DNA of 64,000 bases from Schistosoma mansoni (taxonomy: Eukaryota > Platyhelminthes > Trematoda > Strigeidida > Schistosomatidae): contig NC_031497.1 of the NCBI RefSeq assembly GCF_000237925.1, positions 2,696,524 through 2,760,523 of the forward strand, in the 5' to 3' direction. The notes beneath the pieces are model-generated. The model ran no database searches. It was not told the DNA's origin and saw only the letters and a program-made list of their open reading frames with translations. The translations under genes were made by a program, and so were the position numbers. Positions within the stretch are counted from its first letter, which is position 1, and each line of letters starts with the position of its first letter. This document shows, piece after piece, positions 12,085-24,800 of this stretch.

Positions 12085-12250
12085 TGCATAATTGAAAGCA
12101 TGAGTCAATTAAGCTAGACCACCAAGGAAAATCTGGAAGGTCGTGGATGCGCACTGCTGAGGAGTCCCACAGTAGGACGAAACGGTCGTTCAGTGCTTCC
12201 AGGTTTTCCTTGGTGGTTTAGCTTCAATTGGTTCATGCTTTCAACTATGT
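12085..12250 (+). mobile_element. Fold-back hammerhead repeat, family B
   Basis: A left arm (GTGGAGAT to CTGGAAG) and an inverted right arm (CTTCCAGGTTTTCCTTGG to the tail) enclose a hammerhead ribozyme. The arms pair over about 75 bases. This is the same family as 19575, 22846, 24897, 41545, 55725 and 56780, in a shortened form without the tRNA-like boxes. Confidence 0.75.
12151..12196 (+). ncRNA. Hammerhead ribozyme, intact-looking core
   Basis: Helix I is GCACTG (12151-12156) paired perfectly with CAGTGC (12191-12196). The conserved core CTGAGGA follows at once. Helix II is GTCC...GGAC with a short loop, then CGAAAC. The cleavage triplet is GTT, allowed by the NUH rule. Helix III is minimal, as in schistosome hammerheads of SM-alpha repeats, which often need dimers or accessory contacts. 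Activity is inferred, not shown. Confidence 0.75.
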
Positions 12251-12815
12251 AAACATTAATTGTTAAATTATTTATATCATAGTGTTTTCCAAGAATAGTA
12301 TTATAATCGAGACTCTAACAGACAATATCTATAACTAGTCTGATTGATAGAATTGCATTGAAATTTTATCGTTAGTTAAAGTAACATCATAATCCTGTTC
12401 CCATCTTAGTATTCATTTCTATAAACAATCAATATACGAGGGGTTATGAATTGAACAAATCCCCAACTGAATGAATGCAAAAGTAATGTTTACGTTGTAA
12501 AAAATGGTAACTATTTATAAAAAAAAGCTTTAGAATTAACATTACATAAAACATGGTAGGGATTTTATGGTAAGATTTTAGTAATATTTAATATCAAATA
12601 TATAAGGAAGAAGATGTGAATGATTTCAATCTGGATAAAATCTCACTGAATGTTAGTCTCTTAGTTGGTTCGAATTCCCAACACATATTCATAAGTGTTA
12701 ACCTAAGAGAACAAGAAATATAAAAACTGAATCACATATTGAGCTTGAAATGGTTTAAATGATCTATCTAATCAATGGTTTATAGACAAAATTTTTATAA
12801 AATGTACAATAATTG

Positions 12816-14440
12816 GTAAGGAGAAACATAAACAGGAAAATATCGTGGACGGGTCAGTATACAAACTTTCTTAGCTTTTTTCCTCTACAGTACAAAAGGA
12901 ACCTGATCAAGACATTACACTATAGAATCAAGACCATATGCTCTCGAGATACGGTCGAAGATGAAACAAAAGCATTGTACACGACCCTGAGAGAAAACGG
13001 ATACCCAGAGAAATTTATAAATAAAAACATAGCTAGTAAAAGAGAGCATAAAGAATGTTTAACTGTGAACAAAAAGCCTCTGTATATACGTCTACAATTC
13101 AGAGGCAACGCACCTAGTGAAATGCTAAGACTGAAGCTACGAAGATCAATCCAAAGGACTTTTAATGCAGGTAAACTACAACCAATGTTTTCCACACGTC
13201 CAATGATCACGCCGATGTTGAAAAATAAATTGCGTAGACTAGCCACTTCTTTCTGTATCTATCAATTCAACTGCTCCTGTGGGGCAAGCGAATGTCCGGC
13301 GCTTTAATCGGGTTGATGGACATGGAAAGTTCACCTAGGGGAGTTGGAAAACCCTCATTTCAAACCAATGACCCACATGGGCTCCAGTATCCTGAAGGAA
13401 CAAATGGAGTATGAATCAATCGTTGGTCACCGGCTACCATGGGACTGCATCTCCTCACGATGCTCCACTGCCTTGTGGATCATACCTTTAGGTCGAAGGC
13501 TCCGGCTGTGACCCCTTAAGAAAACTACCTGCTTCAGTTTGGACACCTTGGCAGTATCACAGCCCTCACAAAAATCAAATGAGACTTGTGCGGCACATAT
13601 TTATCTGTGGGGCAAGTTATATAGGTCGATTTTCTAGGAGTTTGTATACTCGGGCTCGTGAACACCTCCAAGTATGGTTAAGCATAGGTGTAGTCAAAAC
13701 GGTTAACAGCTCCATTTTAGCCCATTTAGTTCAGACGGGACATAGAGCCAACATCGAGCAATCTTTCACAATAATATATCGTGTTAACAGCAGTCTACCT
13801 AATTCTGTCAGACTGAGAATCCTGCAGACGGCTGAGGCGATTTCTATTCGAATCAATAAGCCAGAGCTTTGCATCTGAAAGAAATATGTCCAGCCGCTCC
13901 TTTTACCCTGGCCAACTTCAGGGTCAACTTGTTAATAATCAATTTTATAATATAGTGACATTAATTTGATTAATGTTCATTTTTATATTCTAAACTTATT
14001 TTATATACATATCTTACCAGTCATTATTATTATTATTCTCACACTTGCTAACCTTTTGGAGAAATCTATTCAGCATCCACCCCTATTTACTATATCTGAT
14101 GTAATTCATATTATTCTACATATTACGTAATTTCTGATTTGTAATCCCATTGTTCTATCTCACACCATGTCAACTATATTCATTCTGATCATTTATCTCA
14201 CAATTTCATTTCACTTATAAACTGATTCAAGTTAACACTACATATCAGTCAGCTCCAACATTAACGATTCGATTTTATTTTATATGACAAACAACACTCC
14301 TTGATTCACATGTTACAGTTTCTTAAATGATGTACTCTGCCTTAAACTTGGCCAATCTTCTTTTATGGATTATTAATTTGGATTTTTAATAGTAGAACCT
14401 GATGAGAAATTATTGAAAAGAATATTCTTCATTCATATAA
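12816..14440 (+). mobile_element. Penelope-like element A, 5'-truncated copy 1
   Basis: The C-terminal part of a Penelope-like reverse transcriptase starts within [14 protein letters not shown] and runs into [15 protein letters not shown] endonuclease follows (SYIGR, 13615 on, and AREHLQVW), ending near KPELCI. A 3' UTR contains ACCTGATGAGAAATTATTG near 14397, a motif also found in family B near 44405. The endonuclease coding region is split by a nested short LINE-A element (13289-13604). It ends in TGA where related copies continue QKK. Confidence 0.85.
13289..13604 (+). mobile_element. Short LINE-A element nested in Penelope-like element
   Basis: This 316-bp insert begins at the internal CGAATGTCCGG motif and stops inside CATATTTAT, so it lacks both the 5' leader start and the A-rich tail. 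CTGTGGGGCAAG flanks it at 13277-13288 and 13605-13616, a clean 12-bp target-site duplication. Removing it restores the local match to other Penelope-like copies. Confidence 0.85.
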
Positions 14441-15072
14441 TTATGTTTTAAGATAATGGGAATTTTTCAGCAATTGTGTAAGAAATTGCTATTTTGGTTA
14501 TAGTGTACCAAGTATTTATGACGAAAAGTTATGGCCAATAGCCATCACTTCAAAGTTCACTCTGTCATTTACCAACTATATATATATCAGTAAAATCTGA
14601 ATGTAATGTCATTACAACCTCATCAGGAAGATTATAAAAATGACGATCATCAAAATTTGCATTTTAAACATTATATTACTGTTAAGTAGTTTACATAATT
14701 TATACGAAATTGATTGATTTACACAAATCGATTCTTATGTTATATATATATGTATCGAAGATCCAAAATTGTGAAATATTAGTTACTAAGTTCCAACCTA
14801 ATGACCAGAAATATTACTCTCAAAAAAAGAAGTCTTTGGTTCAAATGGTTAATAAACAATTTTAAGGAGTTACAAACGTGAAACAATCTACCTAACCCCC
14901 CGGTAGTTTTATTATTTCTTCAAGATGCAAAGTATCATAAAGATGTGAGATATTACAATTTTTTTCAGTAACTAGCAATAATTTATTGTGTTTGTCTGAA
15001 TTTTCTTCTCCAGTTATGAATTTATATACCTTGTCAAATTTGCCATTTCAATGTATATTAAATAAATAACAC

Positions 15073-15485
15073 TTCAAATTCACTCAGTATTGTTTGTTTT
15101 GAATCTTCCCATTGATGTTTTAGGACTGCAACTGGTCAGTCTCTAATTGGCATATGTGCATACTGTGCGTATTGCCTCGATATTGTCTTGATTCACAAGC
15201 ATTGTAAGCAAAGATGGATAGTGGCTAGCAGTGGAATCCAGGAGGCGCGTTTCGTCCTATTTGGGACTCGTCAGCTGGATGTACCTGCATCTCAGAGTTG
15301 ATGTTCACTCTGGGACTCGAACCCAGTACCTTACGCTTCAAACGCCATCGCGTTATCCACTCAGCTACTGAGTCCTGATAGCCATTTGCTTGTGCAATGG
15401 GATGAAGTTTAAATTCACTTAGTATTGTTTGTTTTAAATCTTCCCATTGATGTTTAGGACTGCAACTGGTCAGTCTCTTTAGACG
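15073..15485 (-). repeat. SM-alpha type repeat, tandem 1.25 units
   Basis: The segment at 15073-15140 recurs at 15408-15475, a 334-base period, close to the about 335 bp known for schistosome SM-alpha hammerhead repeats. On the - strand the unit carries a tRNA-like box A (TAGCTGAGTGGATAACGCG), a box B (GGTTCGAGTCC), then the hammerhead at 15236-15280. Both ends of the unit share the TCTTCCCATTGATG segment. Confidence 0.85.
15236..15280 (-). ncRNA. SM-alpha hammerhead ribozyme
   Basis: Reading the - strand: helix I ATCCAG (15275-15280), core CTGACGA (15268-15274), helix II GTCC/GGAC, GAAAC (15249-15253), then helix I partner CTGGAT (15236-15241). It matches the natural schistosome hammerhead I know. 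The cleavage triplet reads CTC where GTC is usual. That still satisfies NUH but may weaken helix III. Confidence 0.85.
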
Positions 15486-15738
15486 TCAGTCACTTTAGAT
15501 GTACCATTTTTGTTTTGTTTTTTATATTCAATCACAGTTACTTATTTTATTTTTCTTCAGAAAACTATTGTTATTGTTTTCAAATTACTAATTGAACACA
15601 CTATTTTTCTCTTGTAAACTACCTTATAATTTCCAGTAGACATGAGTGTTTAATATAAAGGTATAATGTAGGTAATAAAAAAAGAAGAAGTAATATTTAC
15701 TTTAGAAACATGGTAAAATACTTTAGTATCAAACTTAC

Positions 15739-15882
15739 AAAATAACAGGTAATTTTGTTGGACATTCTGGTAGATTTAAATGTCCACCATCACATACGAA
15801 TTTCATAACTTCTTCATGTGATAAACCGGGATATGGTAAAGAGGCAAATGTAGCTATTTCCCATAATACAACACCATATGAC
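15739..15882 (-). CDS. Insulin receptor exon W15: kinase subdomains IX-X
   Basis: Encodes [19 protein letters not shown], then [20 protein letters not shown]. This aligns with the human insulin-receptor stretch [24 protein letters not shown]. The first base completes the Trp codon of DVW from W14. Acceptor AAAG and donor GTAAGT are good. It ends with two bases of an unfinished codon. The following exon, with the expected CW and RPTF block, was not located at lower coordinates. Confidence 0.93.
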
Positions 15883-18800
15883 CTTTGTTTTTTTTAATAC
15901 ATGATAATTGAAGAAGAAAACGTGCACACAATATTAACAATGTAATTCACATTACCAATATAAAAACTGGTCAACAAAATACAATTTCTCAAATATAAAA
16001 ACCTTTAAATAAGTTCTCAAATTAAACCCAGTAGTTTTACAGAAGAAATAAAAGGATTAGAGACAGTATTTCGATTAAGTTAAGTACTCTGTAATCGATA
16101 GTTTATCCATCTCATTTTCCTTTTGAAACGATAGTGTCAACTTATGTTTTTAAAAAATACTGAGGTTTGGGAGTTTTTTCTGATAATGTTGTTTACAGTA
16201 ACAAAGAAGGTTTGAAAATTCGATGTTAATTTGCCTAAAGAGAAAAAAAAACAACTTCATCAAAACCATTCAGATGAATTACAAATCTTTTTCACCATCT
16301 CAAAAGCATACACGAATAGTAAAACACTTCTTGTCATTGATAATTTTACTGTAGTGATCAGAAGATTGTTGAGGATTAGTAACTGGAGATTAGTGTACAA
16401 ATTGATTGGTATGGTGGATTATATAGACGGTAAAAGAAAAAATATGTATTTACTAAGGCATTCCTAACGATGGTATTTCCTAACATAAGATCCACTAATA
16501 CTTTTAAAGAGAATAACTTATATACCCATACAGACTGACAGTACTCGATTATTCTTGATAAATAGTCGTAATTGTGTGTTAAAATCAATATTGACTTCAT
16601 TATAAAATAACTAATAAACTGATTACTGTTATAAAAATACCTTCGAACGAACTATTCAACCATTTTTCAAATCTTTAAATGATTGAATATTGAACTTAAC
16701 ACAAACGACTTCTACTCCCAAAATAAATTACAATGTTTATATGAATAATATTAGATGTAAAGATCAATGCGGATTTAGTTAATAAATATGTAACTTAATG
16801 TAGCATGTTTTATTTATTATCCTAGACTAATAATAATAATAATAAGCACATTAGAAAACTTTAGGCATTTTAGCCCCCAAATGCCCTGGTACGGCCGAGA
16901 GTGGGGAGAGTCCGCTCTCCCTCTCCAAATGCTCTCACATGGCCACGTGTATATAGTCTCTGTCAAGGAAGTCCTACTCACTGCCTTCTCACAGTGGCAT
17001 TACTGTTGTTTACGAAATTGAGAAGACGAAAAGCGAATGTGCGGCGCTTTAATCGGGTTGATGGACATGGAAAGTTCACCTAGGGGAGTTGGAAAACCCT
17101 CATTTCAAACCAATGACCCACATGGGCTCCAGTATCCTGAAGGAACAAATGGAGTATGAATCAATCGTTGGTCACCGGTTACCATGGGACTGCATCTCCT
17201 CACGATGCTCCACTGCCTTGTGGATCATACCTTTAGGTCAAAGGCTCCGGCTGTGGCCCCTTAAGAAAACTACCTGCTTCAGTTTGGACACCTTGGCAGT
17301 ATCACAGCCCTCACAAAAATCAAATGAGATTTGTGCGGCGCATATGTATCTGGTGCCCCTGTGCACCAATATTTATGTTTTTAAATAAATAAATAAATAA
17401 GAACAAGTACTAAATTAATAAAACACTTCTATTTATAAATTTGGTGGAAAAAACAGCTTCACTAAGATCCTAGTTCAAGTAAATTCCCAATGTGAAAAAC
17501 TATAACATTAAAACAAAAGTGTAGAAATAAACTTATGCAAATTATAGTATAAAACAGTCATTGGTTTTCGAGAGTTGACTCGTTAAAATCAGTCTGTGAC
17601 GTGAAAGTTATAAAATTCAACTATCTCGGCAAAAAAATATATACACATAATAATAATAATAATAATGATAATAATAATATGGTCACCAATGACTAGCTTC
17701 CAGAGTTAATTACTGGACTTCTAGTGAGAAGCCATGACGAGTGAAGATCAAGCATATCGGATTTGAGGCAGTCACTCACCAAAGGCACCGGAAAATGGTT
17801 GTACAATATTGAGAACTGAATGAAAATGGATATGTAAACTATTGGATGCCTGTTCGGTGATCTAGATGTTGAGCTATAGCAATGAGACCTGAAGATTTCA
17901 GGGTTCAATCCCTTGTGGGATTGTGAGTGTATACTGCTTATGATTTCCATACAAGGGAACAACATCTGTCCGGTAATTATTTGTTTTCAGTGCTTATCTA
18001 ACGACTAAGGATCACTTCGTAGTGTAAATTATGAAATTTGGTAGAAATCTGAAATATAATGGAACTGAGAAATGCAGTACTATGTTATTTCAATATTTAT
18101 TACACTGATAACACTAGAAACACTTTGTACTCTTTTTTATCAATATATTCTGTTGTTGTAGATCTATCTAAAATGATACCAATCATGTGATCCTATTACA
18201 TTAAATGACATCTTTATAAATTTTTAAGATAGAAAATTTATATATATATATTTCTTAAAGAATCACAAACACACTGACAATTTTAGAATGGTTCAGAAGA
18301 AATCAGTAAAAAGTAACATTGTGAAATTTACTTACCAAACATCAGATTTAGTAGTAAAGTATGCAGATGATAAAGTTTCTGGTGCCATCCAACGTACAGG
18401 TAAACGAGCTTGTCCAATTTTTCTATAATATTCTTGATTATTTACAAGACGAGCTAAACCAAAATCTATGGGAAAAAAATAGTTGGATGAACTTTTATTC
18501 AGGATGGATGTTAGCCCTGAAAAAGTAAAGATAATCTAAGAAAGATAAACTTAACATAAATGAACAATCTGTCGAGATCGAATCCATATTATTATTATAT
18601 CCAAACGTCATAGTGTAATGAATTATATTTTCAATACACTATCGAGGAGAATAAAAGTTAAGTTTTAGTTTCATTTAAGCTTGAGTACACTACAGTATCT
18701 GACTCTTTCAATCGGCTATATGTTTTAAAGGAATTCTCTTATGTTTTATGGTCATTCAAATATCACGTGAAAAAATTGCTAGTCGGAATACCAACTTCTA

Positions 18801-21800
18801 TGACCCTGAGCCTGTGCTAAACTAATGACACGTGAACCAGCATTAGGAGCTTCGAGTCGACTACATATCCTAATTGGTCCTCGGTATAGAAGTTTCTCGT
18901 CTAGCTTAGCCCATTCAGTCCAGAACACAAATATCAACCTCCTCTGCATGAATCGTATATTTCAGACATACATAGTTTACATACAAGCAGATCAGATCGC
19001 ATCAAACCGTAAAATGAAAAATAATAACTAAACAAAAATCAAGCCAAAAGTGGCCTCGATTATGGGATACTGAAACTAATAAATTGGGAATAAATTAAGG
19101 GTGGTAAATTGCATAACAGTAATTAATAGATTACCGTTTGTTTTTGATACTTCATGCTGTTAGAAAGAAACAAGAAAAACATATTCTGTTTATCAGTTCA
19201 ATTTGATCACTGATAAAAGCAGTTTCTATTAATAGGAGTCACTATTGATTACCCTAAACTTTTTTTTAAATCTTAACAACTTAAAATGTGATAATTATCA
19301 TTATTAGCATAAATTCTAAAATACCTCCATTATAAGAAAAGTAGTTGATTAGTAGTTGTAATGATAGAAACTTTTGTTCAATGATTTATGATAAATTGAT
19401 TATCATAGACAACATAATAAAAGAAGGGAGGGGGGGGGTCAATTTCAGTAAAATACAATACAAAAGTTATGATAATTTTAAACTCTAAAAAAAGAAACTG
19501 AATACATTTTCACTGTCATAAAATATTACTTAGTAAAGATTTCATTCAAACCTAAAGTATAAATAATTATTAGAAGGGGGTTTCGTGGAGATTTTAGTAA
19601 TTTTATATCGTTGAAATCATGAGTCAATTGAAGCTAAACCACCATGGAAAACCTAAAAGCACTGGACGGCCGTTTCATCCTATTGTAGGACTCCTCAGCA
19701 GTGCGTATCCACGATCCCGACTCGTGAGATTTGAACCCAGGACTTATCACAATAGGACGAGTTGGCCGTCCAGTGCTTCCAGGTTTCCCATGGTGGTCTA
19801 GCTTCAATTGACTCATGATTTCAACTATATAAAATTACTAAAATCTCCACAAATCCCCCTTCTAATAATGATTATATGCTCACTAGTGACTGGCTCCATG
19901 AGGTATTTCCTGGAGTTCTAGTGAGAAGCAGTGATCAGTGGAGTTCAACCAGGTCTGTTGTGAGATATCAAATCACTGAAGACATTGATGAATGGTTGCT
20001 CAATTTCGTGGATTGGTTGGAGTTAGACATTAACACCGTTGGATGCCGGCTCAGTGGTCTAGAGATTAAGTGTTCACGCGTGAGACCGGAGGTCCCGGGT
20101 TCGAGTCAAGTGTGCAGGATCGTGGATGAGCACTGCTGAGGAGTCCCATACTAGGATGAAATGGTCGTCCAACCCTTTTAGGCTTTCAATGGTGGTCTAG
20201 ATTAGATCGAGTCACTAATTCAACAATTAAGATTCTACGTTAGACCATAAAAAATATGTGTACAATAATTGTCATTTTCTATGCAACAACATACCTGCAA
20301 TTTTCACAGTTAACATGGAATTGACTAAACAATTTCGTGCAGCTAAATCACGATGTATAATATGTAATTCGGCTAAATAATTCATACCAGTAGCTAATTG
20401 TATAGCCCAATTAATTGCAAGTTGAGTGTCAATTGATCCTTGTGGACAATCATCTTTCGACATTTGTTGACGTAAATATGTAGCTAAGTCTCCAAAAGCC
20501 ATATATTCCATGATTATAACAGGATGACTTGATGGCTAATCCATCAGATAACAAATATTGGAAATGTATTTAGATGTAAACTTTAAAAAACTACTCAACT
20601 GTGTACAATAGAACCAAAATATTCTTTTTAAAAAGTGGGGTCAAACAGTTGTATGTGAGAATATATATATATATATATATATATATATCATTAAATAAAT
20701 CTAACATTCAAGTGCCCGAAGGGTTGTAAATGATTATATCACTGGATAAGAATCAGTTGACATAAGAGTATTCAATTTTTGTGCTACTCTACAGAATGCC
20801 TGAACTGCTGAAAATGTGAATCGGATGTAACAAAATAGACTTCAGAAAATCTTGTAAGTAATTGTTTAATTCATTATAATTCAGTACAAATTCATATACT
20901 TGACTGTAATTAATACTTTATATGTCAAGGTTAATGATTGTACTCGCATTTCAAATTAAATTAGCAGCTAAAGTATAATTCAATTCTACAACTTAGTCGA
21001 ATCCTTTAAGTAATAAATCGTCATTTTGCATGAATGAATTATTGTATTTCAAGATGTAATATACAGAGCATTATACATTAAGAAAATAAATATGGAAATG
21101 GACTACAAATTAGAAAGAGCTTTGTGTACCTAGATATAAACTCAATTAAATGCTTGTCATGAATAATAAGTATATACGGTGATGTTTCATTTTAATTCTC
21201 GAAAGGAAATATCAAAAAGATTATCGTTTCAAAGTGTATCGGAACGGGGTTTTTTTCCTATAAAGTCCTAGTAAAGCCTTTCCAAAAGTTGACCAATAAC
21301 AAATGATAGTGAATTGTAGCGCGATATAAAACTGTAAATCAGATTATGAATTTTGAGAAAAGTGAAAGCAATGATTTAAAGTAATTTACCACAAACTATC
21401 CATAAAACAAAATCACCCCCATCCTTTGTTTGTTGTATCGATCCTTACTTTTCTTATGAAAATACCTTAAATGTGCTTACACCTGTAAGTATATTCCATT
21501 CCACAAGTGAGAGTATACGAACTAAATGTTGAATCAATTTTATTATTGAACCCACTAATTAAACCTGCCTACTTGGTGACAATTTACACTAACACCATCC
21601 CTGGTAACTTAAACTAATCTGAATAATATCTAACCCGAACAGTAGATCTGAAAATAACCTGGGACGTGTAATATGGTAGACCTGATTGACTGATGTAACG
21701 AAGTAATTAAAGCTTTTGTTGTTCCGTGCTGTCTGTTTCCGTTTTATTTTCCCTAGATTTAGATGGTTATAATCATTCCTTTATGGGACTGCAAATGACC

Positions 21801-24800
21801 TTAAAAAGAACTAATAGTTTCCGACTGAAGCCTTGAACTGCTGTAATACAAGTGAAAAATGTACTAACTAAACAATTTCCGAAGAAAAAAACACTTCAAA
21901 CAGTCTTATTTCACATATGTTCCGTGCATTTAATATTGATGTCGATACCAAGCTGACTACGCTTGTAAACTTTCATAAATTCAGTTTACCTACACCAGAG
22001 TCTTTAGTATTTAGTTAGAAGTGAGAGGTTATGAGCTACTTGACTTGGAATTCTTCGACCTAAAGTTTAAAGTTAAGCATGTAATAACGATAAGAATCTT
22101 TAATTAAAAGAAGGTAAATAATAATTTTCGTAAGCAACAAGAACTATTTATATCTATGGTATTCTTATCTCAAGACGGATAAATTACTCACTTAATCGAC
22201 AAAGTTGTAAATTATGAAGTACTTTCTAAAACATGATATAACTGCTAAAACTGAAATATTCCTTAAGATTGATCAATTTCGGGATATGTAACTCACTTAA
22301 TAAATACTGACTTTTGTACTCGGCTTCCAGGACGAACTTTTGTATAAAAGGAAATGATATCACTTGGTTTATATAACTGAATTAAGTAGAGCAAATTTAC
22401 TGGTTGGAAGTAATATGTTCTAACCACTAAGATATTATTACCATTCACTCTATTTCACGATAAATGCACAAAAAAACCCCGATGAATATTCCGATGGTTT
22501 TTATTGATACATAAGACCGGATAAATGAAGTATATCTCAAAATGTGTCAGGCAAAAAGTGTATCATAATCGTAATTTAAAAGAACAATAAAATTAATTGT
22601 AATAACAATAGTAATAAACTGACTTGTCTTAATGCGATTCCCAAAAATTGTACAATATACATGCAATTTAGCTGTTTCATAAATGATGCCTCGTTGTAGA
22701 ACTCGCGTATATCATCCATAGTTGAAGCAGGAAATAAAGTCTGAATAACAAAGTAATGGAATATTTTTTTAGACGAACGGTGTTTTTCGTTACATAAAAC
22801 AATTTAAACTTGAGAATATATATATATATATATATATATAATAGTTGAAATCACGAGTCAGTTGAAGCTAGATCACCATAGAAAACCTGGAAGCACTAGA
22901 CGGCAGTTTCGTTTTATTGTCGGACTCCTCAGCAGTGCGCATTCACGATCCTATCTCGCGAGATTCGAAACGGCCGTACAGTCCTTCCAGGTTTTTCATG
23001 GTGATCTAGCTTCAATTGATCATGATTTCAACTGTAAAATTACTGAAATCTCCACAAAACGCCTTTTGATATATATTCAAATGTCAATTTGCATGAAAAC
23101 CGAGAACTAGATAAATCTAATGACATAAAAGCACTTGTTGGAAATTCTAAATGATACAGCAAATATATAGAGATTTTGAATAGTATTGGGCTTTTTAAGC
23201 TGAAAGACATATTTTAGTTTTTAAAATGATTTCTTATTATTGCTAGAGATAAAATCACTTATGAATTAGTTAAGACGCAAAAACAGGAGTGAAACCTTTT
23301 GATGAAAGCATTATGTTAGCGGAGCATCTCTCTAAGTGTTAGGACGGCTTGAAGAAGCACGATAAAGCCTTCAGATTCGATCCCCCATGCAGCTAGATCA
23401 TTAACGAAAGAACGGGACTATAGCGAAATTGAAAAAAGAAGTTCTATCGATTATCTTTGCCGTAAAAACGATCAACAAGATGATATTTAGTCGGAAATTC
23501 ACTCCATTAACAGACCATAAACAGTTGCTTGCCTTATTTAGGTCAAATAAGGAAATTACTATTTATACGGCTAACCGGCTACAACGATGAGTAAAAAAGC
23601 TTCTAGGCTACGATTTCGAGATCAAGTACCAGTCTACTACAGCGTTTTAGCAAGCTAGTGTCTTATCTAGATGATTAGGTTCACAGACAAAACTGTCAGA
23701 AGACACTTCCGGCAAATATAAAAGCTGAAACAGAATTTCAACGCGGATCCGATGATGCAATCGACGGACTACCAATTACCTTCTGATTCTAACCCAATAG
23801 TCACTTGCCCTTCTTCCGTCTTCTGACCGTGAGGTTATATACGTCCGAGTGCCGTTAGTTGTATACTGTATTCTGCTGCAACCAAGTAGAAGACGTAACA
23901 CTAAGGCTATGTTGGAAGTAGTCGACAGAAAACCCAGCATGGTGTATGCGCAATCTTTAAGGAACTGATGCACGCTGTAGGAGTTGGTCATGTGTCACCC
24001 AGATTCACAGTCAGAGATGACATAACTAAGCTCTTAGGGCCGCAACTGATATCCTCTAGTACTGGAATGCATTTACAAATGATTGATCGCTGAGTAGTGA
24101 CTAATGTCATGTATGCCAAGTCCTTTTTAGTTTTGACCAAATGTTATAGGAAACCAGATAAGATTCGAATAGCTCTGTGGCAACGTCTCTAACTGTGAAG
24201 CTGAGTGAGACAGGATCGAGTCCGCTAACGAGTGTCAGTTTACTGAAGATTCCAGGTACATCTTGCTGACAAATGCCAATTAGCACGAAACCTAGATTTG
24301 AGGTTTCCTGTTCGCTGCCTTCAATCATCATCTTACATCCCAACAAAAGTGCACGCAATGCTTAGTCACTTAAACTAGTGACCACATTGTAATTTGATAG
24401 TCAGAATTCGGTCAACACTAAGATGGATTTAACATTCACGACATTGGTCACTACTACTCAGTGATCAATCAATTATGGAATCACCTTTTTACATGCATGT
24501 GTTGACTAAAACAGCAATTGAGTGGTACACTATACTTTGAAAGTTATTAATAATTTGAAAATATAGGTGTATCTGTTTGCAAATGCGTCACAGCTTGTCT
24601 AGAAGTAGACTAAGAAAAAGTATCGTTTGTAAGTCATTGATAGACTGAGATAGCGTACGATGATGGTCGGATTACATAATGCACTGATGAATATTCCAAT
24701 ATTTTCTATTTTAATTCTAACTATACATAAATATCCTCCAATAGAGACGTGAATAAAAAGGCGATTTAGTAATGTATTTAAATAATATTACTAATCTATC

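Larger units (their letters stand above)
15883..18335 (-). other. Intron W14-W15
   Basis: Holds a short LINE-A element (16872-17395), a diverged tRNA-like repeat (17690-18010) and (TA)n and AAT runs. Otherwise AT-rich, with no gene. Confidence 0.6.
18466..20294 (-). other. Intron W13-W14
   Basis: Carries two family-B hammerhead repeats (19575-19860 and 19876-20235), a G-run near 19425 and AT-rich DNA. No other feature is seen. Confidence 0.6.

Noticed and set aside
14397-14425. Possible hammerhead in Penelope-like 3' UTR (CTGATGAG ... GAAAAG; also near 44405)
   Set aside because: CTGATGA and a GAAA-like stretch occur, but no helix II or helix I pairing could be drawn. Conservation in two families is better explained as a 3' UTR motif.
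15310-15380. tRNA gene
   Set aside because: Box A and box B are present, but the rest does not fold as a full cloverleaf and the unit is part of the SM-alpha repeat.
19619-19816. Two mirror-image 60-codon frames as proteins
   Set aside because: They are the two arms of a fold-back repeat read on opposite strands.
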